From contig CP071496.1 of the NCBI GenBank assembly GCA_017354895.1, positions 3,720,001 through 3,784,000 on the forward strand: DNA of 64,000 nucleotides, written 5' to 3'. Within the stretch, counting starts at the first letter, position 1. Each line of letters begins with the position of its first letter. The notes below the pieces were generated by a model. The model saw nothing but the letters and a program-made list of their open reading frames with translations. It was not told the origin of the DNA and searched no databases. A program made the translations under genes and the position numbers. Shown here in pieces: positions 23,015-34,390 of this stretch. Source of the DNA: Podospora comata (lineage: Eukaryota > Ascomycota > Sordariomycetes > Sordariales > Podosporaceae).

Positions 23015-24589
23015 TCACTCTTCTTCCAAAGCCATGATAACGCTCTTCACCTCCAGAAAGTTGTCCATGCTGCACAATGCCCCCTCGCGCCCCTGTCCGC
23101 TTCCCTTGTACCCACCAAAAGGTAGGTCATATGCAGTATTCGGGCTGGTGGTGTTGATGCCCACATATCCACTCTCCAGCGCTTGTACGACTCTCATGGC
23201 TCTGCTGATGTCCTTGGTGAAGACCGAGGCATACAACCCAAACTCGGTATCATTCGCCTTGGTAATGGCCTCCTTCTCGGTCTCAAAGGTGTTGATGATA
23301 ACCACTGGCCCAAACACCTCTTCCTTGGTTATTTTAGCCTCCTCTGGGGTATTCAGGAAGATGGTCGGTTCGATAAAGTACCCATTCGAGGTCTCCAACT
23401 TTCCAGACCCCCCAAGAGCGAGAGTGGCGCCCGAGTCTTTCGCCGAGTTGATGTAAGAAAGCACATGCTTGTACTGAAGCTCATCTGCCTGGGGGCCATG
23501 ATTCGTCTCTTTGTCCAAAGGGTTGCCTGACTTGACGCTCGAGCTGTAGCTAACTTTGAACTGTTCGACGAATTTCTCGGCGATGGTTGACTGTACGTAG
23601 ATGCGGGAATTGGCCATGCAAACCTGCCCAGAGTTGAACTGCATGCTCCAGCGGGTCTGGGCAACCGCCTTCTCGAGGTTTGCGTCGTCGAAGATGATGG
23701 CGGGCGACTTGCCTCCAAGCTCGAGAATGACCTTCTTGAGATTTGTTCGCGCCGCCTCCTCCTGGATGAGCTTTCCCGTACGGCTCGAGCCTGTAAAGCT
23801 CAGTGCCCTGACGTCCATGTGGCGGGACAGGATCTGACCAGAGGGGATGCCGTGACCGGAGAGAACATTGAAGACCCCCGGCGGGAAGCCTGCTTCTTTG
23901 ACGAGCTTGGCAATTCGAGCAACTGCCAGAGGCGCCTTCTCCGAAGTTTTGAGAACAATCGTGTTTCCCGTTATCAGCGCTGGCGCTGACTTGGACGCAA
24001 AAAAGTGCACTGGCACATTCCACGGAATGATGAGCGCTACCACCCCGAATGGCTGGCGAAGCGTCATGGTGACATGACCAGGGGTGTTGACACTGGCCTG
24101 GCCCTGAATATGGGGCCAGGCCTCGGCGTAGTGGTCATATTGCCCGGCTGCGGATTCGGCGAAGAAGTGGGTAGAAACGGGCATCCCCATCGCCACAGCG
24201 TCCAGCTTGGCAATTTCATCTCTGTGCTCCCGGATAAGAGCGGCGAGCTTCTTCAGGTAAACAGCACGTTTTGCTGGACCCAGTGCTGACCAAGCGGGGA
24301 AGGCTGCTTTGGCTGCAGCCACCGCTCTATTGGTGTCATCTGCGGTAGCTTCAGGAACTGCGCATCGTCATCAGCTGATGTTCTCGTTAAATTGGAAAAA
24401 GTGGGCGATTATTTACCTTCTCCTGACACTTCTCTAGTGGCGGGATTGTAAACGGAAAATGTCTTGCCATCCGAGGCTTCAACGAGCTAAAGCTATGTCA
24501 GTGGGCTTCTAGGTACTTGGCAACGATGGGAATCACACCTCTCCATCTATCAACATCCGTGGCCGGATGGGACTGGTGCTAAATGCCAT
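23015..24589 (-). CDS. Aldehyde dehydrogenase
   Basis: Minus-strand gene with a start at 24589 (MAFSTSPIRPRMLIDGE), a short middle exon (LVEASDGKTFSVYNPATREVSGE) and a long final exon ending in VIMALEEE at 23015. Two introns interrupt the N terminus; the second lies at about 24356-24420. The NAD-binding and catalytic motifs are intact: the Asn in PWNVPVHFF, FTGSSRTGK, the general base Glu in VILELGGKSP, the catalytic Cys in NSGQVCMANSR and EVFGPVV. Total length is close to the usual 480 or so residues. It oxidises an aldehyde to an acid with NAD(P)+. The start of the FAD monooxygenase lies on the opposite strand and the two genes converge 207 bases apart. Within the local set it could supply an aromatic acid, but the substrate cannot be read from sequence. 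Confidence 0.92.
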
Positions 24590-25968
24590 CCTGGCTTGAT
24601 TCTGAGGTTATGTCACTGATAGAGTGTAAAGGGGGCGGAATTCACACCAAGTTGCCGTGAGTCGTGGTAGGCAGGTAGGTACCTTAGGCAATGGTGAAAG
24701 AAAGTTTCCACAGGAATTGGCCAGAACATGAAAGTAAACTTGCGATGAAGTCTTCTTTCGGCGTTAAGTTCCACCGGCATCCATAAGCCAGTTTGATCCG
24801 CGTCCCTATATCAAGATATGTTAACCCCGCAGTAACATTGTCTCCATTTTGGGAAGCTGAAACCGGGTAGCTTTATCCGGCCGATTGCAACGAAAACATA
24901 AGAAGTGTGAGAGGCGGATGGCGAGGTGACTAAGCGTTGCTGTGACATAATACGTGATCACAAGTAGGTAGACATCTAGAGGTTATTCATTCACTACGAG
25001 GTTACGCTGTGCATTCACAAGGGCTCTCCAAAGAACACTCCCTGTCGGCGGACCGCTGCTTGGAATCAGATGGTGGACAGGGAGCGTCCCGTCAGGTTGG
25101 GAAGCATTTGCGGGAATGAGGCTCCATCGGCAGGGCACCTGCCCCTGGGGCTGTGGATACCTACTTGGACTCGACATCACGACAATCTCTACCATGTTGC
25201 AATTACAGTGATTCACGCCCGACTCCCTCAAACTCGACAACAGCATACGCGGCTTACTTTCTCTTTTTGGACCACCAAATCTCAGTCATACTCGTATACG
25301 ACAGGCAGTGCGTTTAACTGGCGAGTAGAAATCATCACAACGACATCATAAACGTATGATAGTAGGATCATACGATAAGGTTGTCAACTCGACGAACCAA
25401 GATTTCGTCTGATGCAGGGATATTTCATGAACCCAAGATGAGCCTTGCCTGTATTCAACGACCGATCGCTGTTGACGCCACGTGGGATTCCATCCAGCTG
25501 GGTCGCTATCTCCACTCTAGGCCAGGGTCCAAAGACGAGGCCATCCCCAAAATCCCTATCATGGACGAGCGGGCCTTGCGGGGACACTAAGAGTTGGGTC
25601 AAACGCTGGATCTTTGTGAGGCTCCATTTTTGACTGCCCAAATTCCCACCCATGGGTCCATTTCTCCGGGCTCGTCACCTTCATCCTATCGGGCTCGAGG
25701 ATGCCATTTGCCGTTGGGGATTGAGGGTCCATTCGGGGGGTCGGGGCCCATTTGCCGCAGACAGCGGGCCGGAACCATTGGCCTTGGCAACAGCCCATGG
25801 GTTCATCTCCCGGGATTTGAACCCCCACCCCAGGTGCCAGTTGGGCATGCTTGTTTTGGTCATCCTCAAGTCTTTAAAACCTTCAACTGCGCTGCTTGTT
25901 TCCACCCTCGAGGTTATATCATTGCCTGCCGTTCTCTCTGTCGCTCAAGCCAAACTGCACATCACAAC
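24590..25968. other. Divergent intergenic region
   Basis: 1.38 kb between the aldehyde dehydrogenase (minus) and the decarboxylase (plus). Overlapping open frames at 25381-25972 have no recognisable motifs and are compositionally biased by the GC-rich leader. A GGTAGGTACCTTAGG motif sits at about 24674. Confidence 0.4.
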
Positions 25969-27118
25969 ATGACCTTCCAGAAAGCTCCCAAAGGCACCAT
26001 CGCCATCGAAGAGGCTGTCCTCGACCCCGCCGGCCTCAGTTGGATCTCTGCCTCGGCGCCCCTCTTCAACCCAGGACATCGCCAAACACCTCCGGACTCG
26101 CCCTCCGGCTCTCCTCCCGGTTCTCCTACCCGTCACTCTCACCTTACATCTCTTCTCCAAGATGTCCACACTACCCGCCTTCACCAGATGGACACACATG
26201 GCGTGGAATACATGCTTCTGTCTTTGACCTCCCCCGGACCCCAAGGCGAATCAGACCCTGCCAAAGCCGCGATCATCGCCCGTGAGGCCAATAACTGGCT
26301 TTCAGAGCAAGTGAAACTCAACCCAGCGCGTTTCGGGGGTCTCGCGTCAGTTTCCATGCACAACTCTGCTGATGCTTCAGCTGAAGCAGTTCGGGCAGTG
26401 AAGGAACTGGGATTTTTTGGTCTGATCATCAACGACTACCAGGATTCCTCACCCGGTGCTCCCAACGCGGACAAGGAAGGCAAGATCTACTACGACGGTG
26501 AAGGATTTCACGAGTTTTGGAAGACTGTTGAAGAACTGGATGTGCCAGTGTACTTGCACCCTCGATACCCGGCGGCACAGGACCTCGAGCCTGGGACCAA
26601 ATGGGGAGATAGGAAGCAGATTCTCGGGGCTGCGGTTCAGTTCCATTTGGATCTGAGCACGCATGTGTACGCACTGTGTTCATCGGGCGTATTCGATCTC
26701 TTTCCACGAGTCAAGGTCGTTATTGGACACTTGGGAGAAGGGCGAGTCGTCAATATGTGTCATCTACGTGATTTCAACTGCTAACGTGACATCCAGGATT
26801 CCCTTCAATCTTTGGAGGGCAGACCACTGGTATAACAAACCCGTGAAGAAGGCCACCCGACCGTCCAAGGAGGACTACACCTACTATTTCACCCACAACA
26901 TTTCCATCACCACGTCGGGAAATTTTAACGAGCCAGGCCTCAAGTTTTGCATAGATCAAATCGGAGTGGAACGGTGTCTATTCTCAATTGATTACCCATA
27001 CGACACCATTGCAGAGGCACAATACTGGTGGCACGGCGTGGACTTGCCAGCCGATCAGAAAGAGCTGGTAGCAAGGGGAAACGCTATCCGTTTGTTCAAA
27101 CTGCCATTGGATCCTTGA
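25969..27118 (+). CDS. Amidohydrolase-family decarboxylase (2,3-dihydroxybenzoate decarboxylase-like)
   Basis: Two exons (25969-26741, 26797-27118) encode about 364 residues of the amidohydrolase-2/ACMSD superfamily. Visible landmarks are the N-terminal GTIAIEEAV, HQMDTHGVEYMLLSLTSPG, the metal-ligand His in VPVYLHPRYP and VVIGHLGEG, IPFNLWRADHW, and the catalytic Asp region CLFSIDYPYD. These match non-oxidative decarboxylases such as 2,3-dihydroxybenzoate or gamma-resorcylate decarboxylase, which convert hydroxybenzoates to phenols. The intron is GC-AG (donor GCGAGT at 26742, branch CTAAC, acceptor CCAG at 26796); splicing there gives HLGEG-IPFNLWR, the family sequence. A Pro/Ser-rich insert (residues about 30-50) near the N terminus is unusual. 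With the flavin hydroxylase and aldehyde dehydrogenase next door, it suggests hydroxybenzoate catabolism. Confidence 0.87.
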
Positions 27119-27700
27119 TTCCTAGGTACCTGGTTGCTTGGCGGAACTCGGCTTTGGGGGTTCTCGACAACGGCTTTTGTCTTTATATTCACGATAGGTC
27201 TGGTTACTTTTCGGCTGTATACCTTATAGGGCGATAGGATTTTGGCTTGTATTTGGTCTTTGCCATAGTACCTATATCTTGGTTGTTTTTCTAGGTATTC
27301 TATCTTTCGGTGGTATACGTCTGTTGGAATCTTAACCTTTTCGCTGCGAAGTGAACAACTCCACGAAGTGGTGGAAACTGCCGGTTACCTTATCATGCCA
27401 GGCTGTCCATTTGCGGATGGGTAAAAGCAAGTTGTTAATTACCGCCTACCACGGCTCATCTCCCGGCCCTTCACAATCAAGGTAGTAGTGCTCAATATCA
27501 TGAGATTCTACCTCAGTGTCACCCTGTGCTGTAACTTGACGTCAGATTTAACATAGCGTCAAATTTAAAAAGCACCTTCAATATGTACCAGACTTCCTTT
27601 TTCCACGTTCAGCTGTTTGAGTATATAGGGATGCCGTGTGTTGTGATACTGCAGATCATTGTCGTTTCTGCCACGGTAATCCTCCTACCGATCAAGGACG
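27119..27700. other. Intergenic, no gene seen
   Basis: 580 bases between two plus-strand genes. CCTAGGTACC lies just after the decarboxylase stop. A 63-codon open frame at 27583 has no motif and overlaps the next start. Confidence 0.35.
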
Positions 27701-29415
27701 ATGATTGCCTCATATCTTGTCCTGTGGTTAGCCTTGTCCGGGCAAGCGTTATGTCTCACTTCAGGCCAGACTGATGACACCTGCATTTGCACTGGTGTCG
27801 ATTATCTTGACCACGAAACATATCTCGTTGACGGGGCAAGAAACGGAAACTTCAGTTTTGCCTCAACATTTGAAGGTAATAGCTCCTCCAAACTTCTTTG
27901 AACTTGAAAGAACTGTCCCTAACTACCTTACCAACATGAACAGGCACCTGTGAAAATGTAGATATCACACCAATTCTGCAGGACTACGACAGCAATCAGT
28001 TTCCCTGCTCCCAGATCACTCCCGGCCCTCCTGAGTCCATTCAAATATCAACATGGTACAATCTTTTGTAGATTCATCCCCAAGTAACCAAGGTACGCTG
28101 ACCGCAGTTTCAGCTCGATCTCTTATTCCGACTTGTACTCAGGCAATTGGATCATTGTTCTCCCTCACTCAGACACAGGCTTTGTGGAAACCCGTCCATT
28201 TGAAATAATCGTCTCTCATCCGTTAACAACTCCAACGAGCGTGAGGTCAACCTCAACACCTTCACGGATAGCAAGTAGGCAGAACTACATGTATCTCGCT
28301 GCTCGAGACCAGTGATATACTAATTCGTTTCTTGTTTTGACTTCAAGCTGTGACTACAACACTCACCGCAACATCAACCTCGCAAACCACTACTCGCATT
28401 ACCATCCTTAACCAGTCCGCTGGGATTGTGACTGTCCCTTGCAATACTGCTTCAACGGTCACGACAACAGATCAATTGCCTCCCTCTACCATTACTGAAC
28501 GGCGAACCATCATCCGGACGACGGCCTCAGGTCGAGTAACAAGTTCCACCTTTGTTACAAGCACACTCACGCCCGTGTGTCGGATTCCATCCTCGACGAT
28601 GCCAGTGCGAGTTACTACTGCAGTTCTTACGCTTACAAGACCGCCTTCAACAACCTCTACAACAAGCCCCTTGACAGGTGCTTTCACGTTTACAGCTTCC
28701 GGATCTATCTGTGCTGGAAATCCTCCCTGGGGTCCAGGGAACGGTGGTGGCGGGGGCAGTTGGGGGCCAGGAAGAGGCGGTGAATGGGGACCGGGAGGTG
28801 GAGGGAACTGGGGTGGTCCAGGTGGTGGCTGGGGTGGAGGAAATGACCTGCCTCCCTGGGTGACTTGTAGACCCACTGGTGCAGCTCCTACCGCTAGTGG
28901 TAGATGGGGGGGTTGGGGAAGAAGGCAGGCCGTAGAGACGCGGACGGAAACAGTGACTGTCACTCGAGTTGGTGAGTTGTTGTTGCAATCTTTCCTCTTG
29001 ATGAAGGTTAAGTATAGTTGGACTAACAGTTTTACTCGACAGTGGTGGGTACAGTTACACAGACAATGTGAGTGTCCATTCTTTGGCGTGGCGTAGTACC
29101 TTGACTAGGTAAACTAATGTTGTGTGGTCAGCAGTACTCCACCAGCAAGGACAGTGTGCGTTTGGCAGAGGGATACTACCCAAGTTGTGACCGTAACAGG
29201 CCCAGCTTTAACGGTGTTGAGCCCTGTTACTGCTGTTACTGATGTGGTTGAGACAATCTTTGTTACGTGAGTGTTTACATGCAGACTCATCTTGAAAATG
29301 AAGTACTACATAGCTAACGCAATATAGGCAAACCATTCTCAGTGTATCAATCAATTCCGCATCCGCGACTGCTTGTTCACGAGCGGGTGGGGTGTATGGG
29401 GTCAGTCAGGGGTAG
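27701..29415 (+). CDS. Secreted Thr/Ser-rich protein with Gly-Trp-rich segment
   Basis: Not recognised as a named family. Six exons can be joined in phase: 27701-27874, then after introns ending in AACAG, CCGCAG, TTCAAG, CGACAG, GTCAG and ATATAG (the first splice gives FEG-TCENVDI, the second ST-CFSSISY). The N terminus is a signal peptide (MIASYLVLWLALSGQALC). A Cys-containing N-terminal domain follows (DTCICTGVDYLDHETYLVDG), then a long Thr/Ser-rich stalk full of TTT-type runs, probably O-glycosylated. A Gly/Trp/Pro-rich low-complexity block of about 45 residues encoded at 28722-28861 has repeats such as GGSWGPG, GGEWGPG and GGNWGGPG. The tail is again Thr/Val-rich and ends in YGVSQG, with no GPI-anchor hydrophobic end. 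A wall or extracellular-matrix role is likely. It lies 480 bases upstream of the xylanase gene. Confidence 0.65.
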
Positions 29416-29898
29416 ATGTGATTGGAAAGGGGGTTACGGGGTTAGGGCTACCCCCTGTGTTCAGGGGCTTGTTTTGCGTTCAGCTGCTGAAGGCTGTCCG
29501 ACGTCAACATGACCTTTTTCCTCCAAAACTGGGTAGTTAGATTCAAATGAACCATGATTCTAGCCAAGAACCTTGCAATATCTCCCAATATGCCCAGCTT
29601 CTCACCTCTTTAGCCTGTACTCGTTCACTCATAACCGCATCGACACCATCAACCCAATTAGCCGCCTGGATTTTTCCATTGTCCGATCATATCTCCACGA
29701 ATAATAGATTTCCAAATAAGAAACGGGAATGCAAATGCATCTCCCACGTGGCATTCCAGATTCTTGGGTTGCAGCATGGGTCCACACAGGTGTAAACTTC
29801 TGGTCAGGTTTATCAACTGAATCTTCCTGCGATTCCAACAGAGAAATCAGAAGAACCACTGCAGTCATTCCTGAGTTGTCTTGTTTTGCTGGCTTACA

Positions 29899-31157
29899 AT
29901 GAATTTCCACCTTTTCCTTTTGTCTTCTGCGTTTGTGGCGGTCTCTGGCCAGCTCGACAAGGTTGCGAAAGAAGCCGGACTCCTGTACTTTGGCACCGCA
30001 GTCGATAACCCCAGTCTCAACAACCAAAATTATCTCCGTATCGTTCGTGATCCCGCTGAGTTTGGCTCGCTCACTCCGGCCAACGGACAGAAGTGGTCCA
30101 ACACCCAGGCGAGCCAGGGGCGCTTCACTTACGGGAGTGGTGATGCGATAGCTAATATTGCACGACAGACAGGCCAGCAGTTGAGATGCCATACATTGGT
30201 GTGGTATAACCAGTTGCCTGGATGGGGTCAGTCCAGTCAAACCAAAGAAGCGTCGGCGATGTGTGTGTGTTAACTGGGTAAACACAGTCAGTAGCGTCTA
30301 CAGTCGCGATCAGATGCAACAAATCATTACCACACATATCCAGAATGTGGCTGGACACTATAAGGGACGGTGCTATGCCTGGGACGTGGTCAATGAAGCT
30401 ATGGAGGATGACGGAAGATACCGCAACAATCCTAGTATGCCCATTGTCCCCTGCCCCTTATGATTACCATGTGATGTTGACAATGACCAAAAAAATAAGT
30501 GTACCGAGCCATGGGAGTTGACTACATCACACACTCCTTCAAGGTAGCCCAGCAAACTGACCCCGCCGCGAAGCTCTATTACAACGATTTCAACATTGAG
30601 CGATGCTGCAACGCCAAGATCAATGCCACCATCGCCATGATTCGCACTGTTAAGGCCGCGGGGGCTCCTGTTCACGGAATCGGCATGCAGGGTCACTCCC
30701 GGGTGGGCATGTCACCCTCCAAGCGAGAGATGAAGGAGACCATGGCTCGATTCTCTGAGCTTGTCGACGAAGTTGCCTTCACCGAGGTTGATATTCGCCA
30801 CACCAAGCTACCGATCGGGGCGGCCGAGAGGGAACAGCAAGGGAAAGATTACATGGAAGTTGTAGGGGCATGCTTGGAGACGCCAAAGTGTGTTGGGATC
30901 ACTGTATGGGATTTCACTGACCAGGTTTGTGACATCGTTCCTCCGCAAGGAAGTTTGCTGACAAGATGCGATGCAAGTATTCGTGGATCCCTCAACAGTA
31001 TCCTGGGGAGGGAGAGGCGTGTCTATGGGATAGGAATTATAACAAGAAGCCAGCCTATCACAGCATCGTTGGACTACTGCAGAGTGCTGCGAGTTCTGGT
31101 CTTAGAACATCCGCGACACCCGCACCAGCGGCTGCTGTTGCTGTTACTGCGGCTTGA
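29899..31157 (+). CDS. GH10 endo-1,4-beta-xylanase
   Basis: Four exons (29899-30226, 30288-30434, 30500-30924, 30978-31157) join in phase to about 359 residues. A signal peptide (MNFHLFLLSSAFVAVSG) directs secretion. GH10 landmarks appear in order: FGTAVDN, SLTPANGQKW, LRCHTLVWYNQLP, the acid/base Glu in WDVVNEAMEDDG, GIGMQGH, the nucleophile Glu in VAFTEVDIR, and CVGITVWDFTDQYSWIP. Both catalytic glutamates are present. There is no carbohydrate-binding module; the tail is a short Ala-rich stretch. The expected canonical start motif ENxMKW appears here as a modified SLTPANGQKW, in which Glu-Asn-Glu-type residues are replaced, a small departure from the family. It hydrolyses xylan outside the cell. 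Confidence 0.93.
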
Positions 31158-33084
31158 CAGTGGCCGATAGATCGAAAAAAAAATGTCCTGCTGAGGCTAC
31201 TTCATGAACCTTTTGCATCAATGCGGGCCAATATGCTCCCTTGTAGGATGTGATAACTACTGTTAGCGTTACCTCTGTCACAATCCTTTATCGATCAACA
31301 CAAGGAAAGGTCTGCAGAAGGATCAAATTGTGGAATCTAAACCAGCAGTGTTGAGGCAAAAATGACAGTCGCACGCGCATGGTCCTCAACGCAAGTCCGG
31401 TACACTCATCACACCGAGTAATACCCCACCCCAAGTTGACATAAAAGCAAACAGAACCCGAGTTACTAAGATGGGCAAGGAAGCGTCATCGTCGGAACAT
31501 GCGGCAAGTTGGTAGCTGCCGTCAACTTCGCCCCGGGCAGCTGCCATGCGACAGAGAATGTAATTTGCGTTGAAAAACAGGTATATCGCCCACCTGCGCC
31601 CTTTTGTGAAGAAGCCGTGGGATCATATGCACAAAAGGGAATGTCCAACCGTGGGAAAAACGTGCCGACAAATTCAAGATGGCTGAAGTTCAGTGTCACC
31701 TGGATATGGGCAAGTCTTGCGAGCATAGCGCAGCTGAGGCGGGTAGTCCGGCAAGAGAAACCCTGACAAGGAAAAGTTCTGGCTGTCAGGTCTGACTGTT
31801 CAATAGGTACCTGAATGGGTGGGTGTGGTGTAGACCAGCGAGACTGCATTTCAGGTAGGCTAGTGGTAACACGGTGTATGAGGACCATTTCTACCCAACC
31901 TGGAATCAGAAGATAAAATCTGATTGGTAGGAGATGTACGAATTCTTGATAAAGCGGCATCGAGTCGTGTTTCTCTGCTCGGCCTTTTCAGAAACAGACC
32001 AGAAAGTAAGACAGGCCAAGCAAAGCAAGGCAGCTTGGAAACCGGTGTTGCTAGGTGCCTAACATCGAAGGTAGGTCCAGTTCCGATCCCACCACACCGA
32101 AGTCCTTTTGCTACTTTTCACACAACCATTCGTCAAAAACAAAGACCGTCGGTTTTTGAGACTCCCGAGTCGCCTATCTGCTGCAAACATTCGTTAGTTG
32201 ACATCCACGCCGCCCGCGTGGCATTGTCAGGGATCAGTGCCGTAGGAAGGATTATGGGTCTCATCCTGTTGGTGATACAACCGCCGTTGGGCGGTGTAGT
32301 GATGGTGGTGTGGGCTGTTCTGACGATGGGGGCCGGCTTACCGCTGCATTTAGTTCACGTGAAGTTCATTCGGAGTTCCCTTGTGTGACGCTTCCATGAC
32401 CACACAGCTCTGCTTGGTTGGTCTTGCAAGGGGTCGAATGCTTTCATTCGTCAGCCCTATGGTGCAAGACTGCGGCACCAAGCCGGATCCTGTGAGCACA
32501 CACCCACACCATTCAAGGGGGGTTTTGTGGCTTGTAGGTATTTCGGCGTGGCTTCCATACCTATCTGAGTCCTCCAATGCATGATTGCCTGATCTTCCTC
32601 GCATCTGCATTCCCGATTGAAGCCGCATATCTGAGGAGTGCGGTAGGTACTTAGTCACATGGAGTCAATACATCCGGTCTGATAGGTACTCTGTTAGAGC
32701 AGGTTCACCGGCCTCTGGCTAAGTGGTACACCCTTCCTACCTGCCGGCTACCGTAGATATGATATGTGTGTAGAATTAAGACGCCGTGGCGTCTGTCGAC
32801 AGATGTAGTAGCCGCGTTCACCTCCAACAGGGGCAGTGCCCCTCCTTTATGCTGCCTGACAGAGTGTGTGGAGCAAAGACATCGTTGACCCAGACCAATT
32901 GCCGCTTGTTATTTCCATTTGGATGCAGAGGTCAAGGGCATGTACCATGATTGGAGCTGAAGTGTCTAATTCGTGATGGTCGCCGTCTCCAGATCCTTCT
33001 ATAAAACGAGGACCTGATGCCGCATCCGTAACATGTTCTCTTCAAATAATTTCACAACTTCTCAGACCAGTACCCAGAAACATT
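31158..33084. other. Intergenic, no convincing gene
   Basis: 1.93 kb. Open frames at 31466-31960 (minus) and 31924-32388 (plus) lack motifs or splice-supported extension. A stretch near 32708-32760 looks superficially like a tRNA A-box but has no matching acceptor stem or B-box. The last 90 bases are the terpene synthase promoter. Confidence 0.4.
33000..33006 (+). promoter_or_regulatory. TATA box of the terpene synthase gene
   Basis: TATAAAA 79 bases upstream of the ATG at 33085, in an otherwise mixed-composition leader. Confidence 0.55.
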
Positions 33085-34390
33085 ATGTCAGTCATGACAC
33101 ACACACAAGAGACACCAGTGGCACGAATCGCTGCCCTAATACATGGTCAATCCCTCCGCCTCCCGAGCCTTCAGCCTGTGCTTTCGAACTGGCCGACACT
33201 GTTGAGCCCTCACTATGCTGAACTCAAAAAGAAGGTCGGCATGAAAATCGACGAGTGGATTTCTGACGAGCGCGTTCGACGAAAGGCACAAATCATTGAC
33301 TTGCCATTGTTTTCTTCAATGTGTGTGATCACACCTTCTCTTCTCTGGAAAGCAAGATGGTTCTTTTTCATCATGAACTCACTAACCATCTCCATTTCGT
33401 AGCTGGTACCCTCACGCCACTCTGGATCGTCTTGAAATGATAACTTGGTACTCAATGTGGATCTTCCTTTGGGACGATGTTATTGAAGATAGTGCGACTC
33501 CTGCCTCCGGGATTACTGACAAGGTTTCATGGATACACCACCAAGCACTGAAGTACATGGAGTACCATCTCGGCCTGTCATCCTCCCTCGAAGAACCGAT
33601 ACCCCCCACCAAATACTGCACATTGTTCAGATATGCCGCCGACCCGTTCCGGAAAGCATCAAGCCTCTTACAGAGAATCAGATTCTATGAAGAGCTCAAG
33701 GTATACATGGATGGCTGTGAAGTCGAACAGGAGTTTGTGCGTGCTGGCGAGCTTCCGAGTTGGCGAGAGTATTGGTCGCACAGACTGGGCACCTCATCTG
33801 TGCATACCTACAGCGCTCTGGGGGAATATATGAGTGGCGGAAACATACCACCAGAAATGTTTGATACCCCTGAGCTAAAGGAGCTTTGGGTGGGAATCAA
33901 CAGGCACATTGTCACGTAAGTCTTCCTGAACTGATTCAAGATGACAGAAAGCACAACACTAATCGTTATTCACACCCAGTGTCAATGATCTAATATCATT
34001 CAAAAAGGAGGTTGACAAGTCAAGCTTCCATAGCCTCATCCCAATTCTAATGAATGAGACCGGCGCAAACTTGGACACGGTCGTCGACAGCTTAGTTGAT
34101 ACGCTGCGCAACATTGGAGGCAGCATGAACCGAGCGGGGGATAGACTGATTGCTCTCGCAGAGAACAGTCATGGAGCGCAAGGGAGGCAAAATATGGAAC
34201 AGTATGTCCGGTGTTTTCAAACCAGCGCAACCGGGAATTACTGGTGGTCGTAAGTTCTGTTACTCAACCTGCACGGGAAACACACTGGTTTGAAAAGGGC
34301 CATACTGATTGATTCTGTAGACTCTTATGTCGCCGTTACGGTGTAGAGCAATATTTGCAAGCCGATGGGTCTCTTGTTGTACCTCTCTAG
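33085..34390 (+). CDS. Class I terpene synthase (sesquiterpene synthase-like)
   Basis: Four exons (33085-33320, 33403-33915, 33980-34249, 34321-34390) join in phase to about 362 residues, the usual size of a fungal single-domain class I terpene cyclase. The Asp-rich metal motif is in WIFLWDDVIED (DDxxE type). The second metal site, after intron 2, is VNDLISFKKEV, the NSE/DTE triad N-D-x-x-S-x-x-x-E. The C-terminal CRRYGVEQYL provides the Arg-Tyr pair that contacts diphosphate. All catalytic landmarks are intact. It should cyclise a prenyl diphosphate, most likely farnesyl diphosphate, in the cytosol. It has no adjacent prenyltransferase or intact P450, and a decayed membrane-protein gene separates it from the RiPP cluster, so it may be a stand-alone terpene gene. 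Confidence 0.92.

Noticed and set aside
28472-28963. 163-codon Pro-rich open frame on the minus strand
   Set aside because: It is the antisense shadow of the Gly/Thr-rich secreted protein gene.
31466-31960. 164-codon open frame on the minus strand
   Set aside because: No signal peptide or domain; amino-acid composition is that of random sequence.
32705-32765. Possible tRNA gene (TGGCTAAGTGGTA resembles an A-box)
   Set aside because: No acceptor stem pairing and no B-box GGTTCGA-type sequence downstream at the right distance; the GGTTCACC run lies upstream instead.
33085-34390. Terpene synthase as part of the RiPP cluster (a prenylated peptide)
   Set aside because: A class I cyclase does not prenylate peptides, no prenyltransferase is present, and a decayed gene lies between them.
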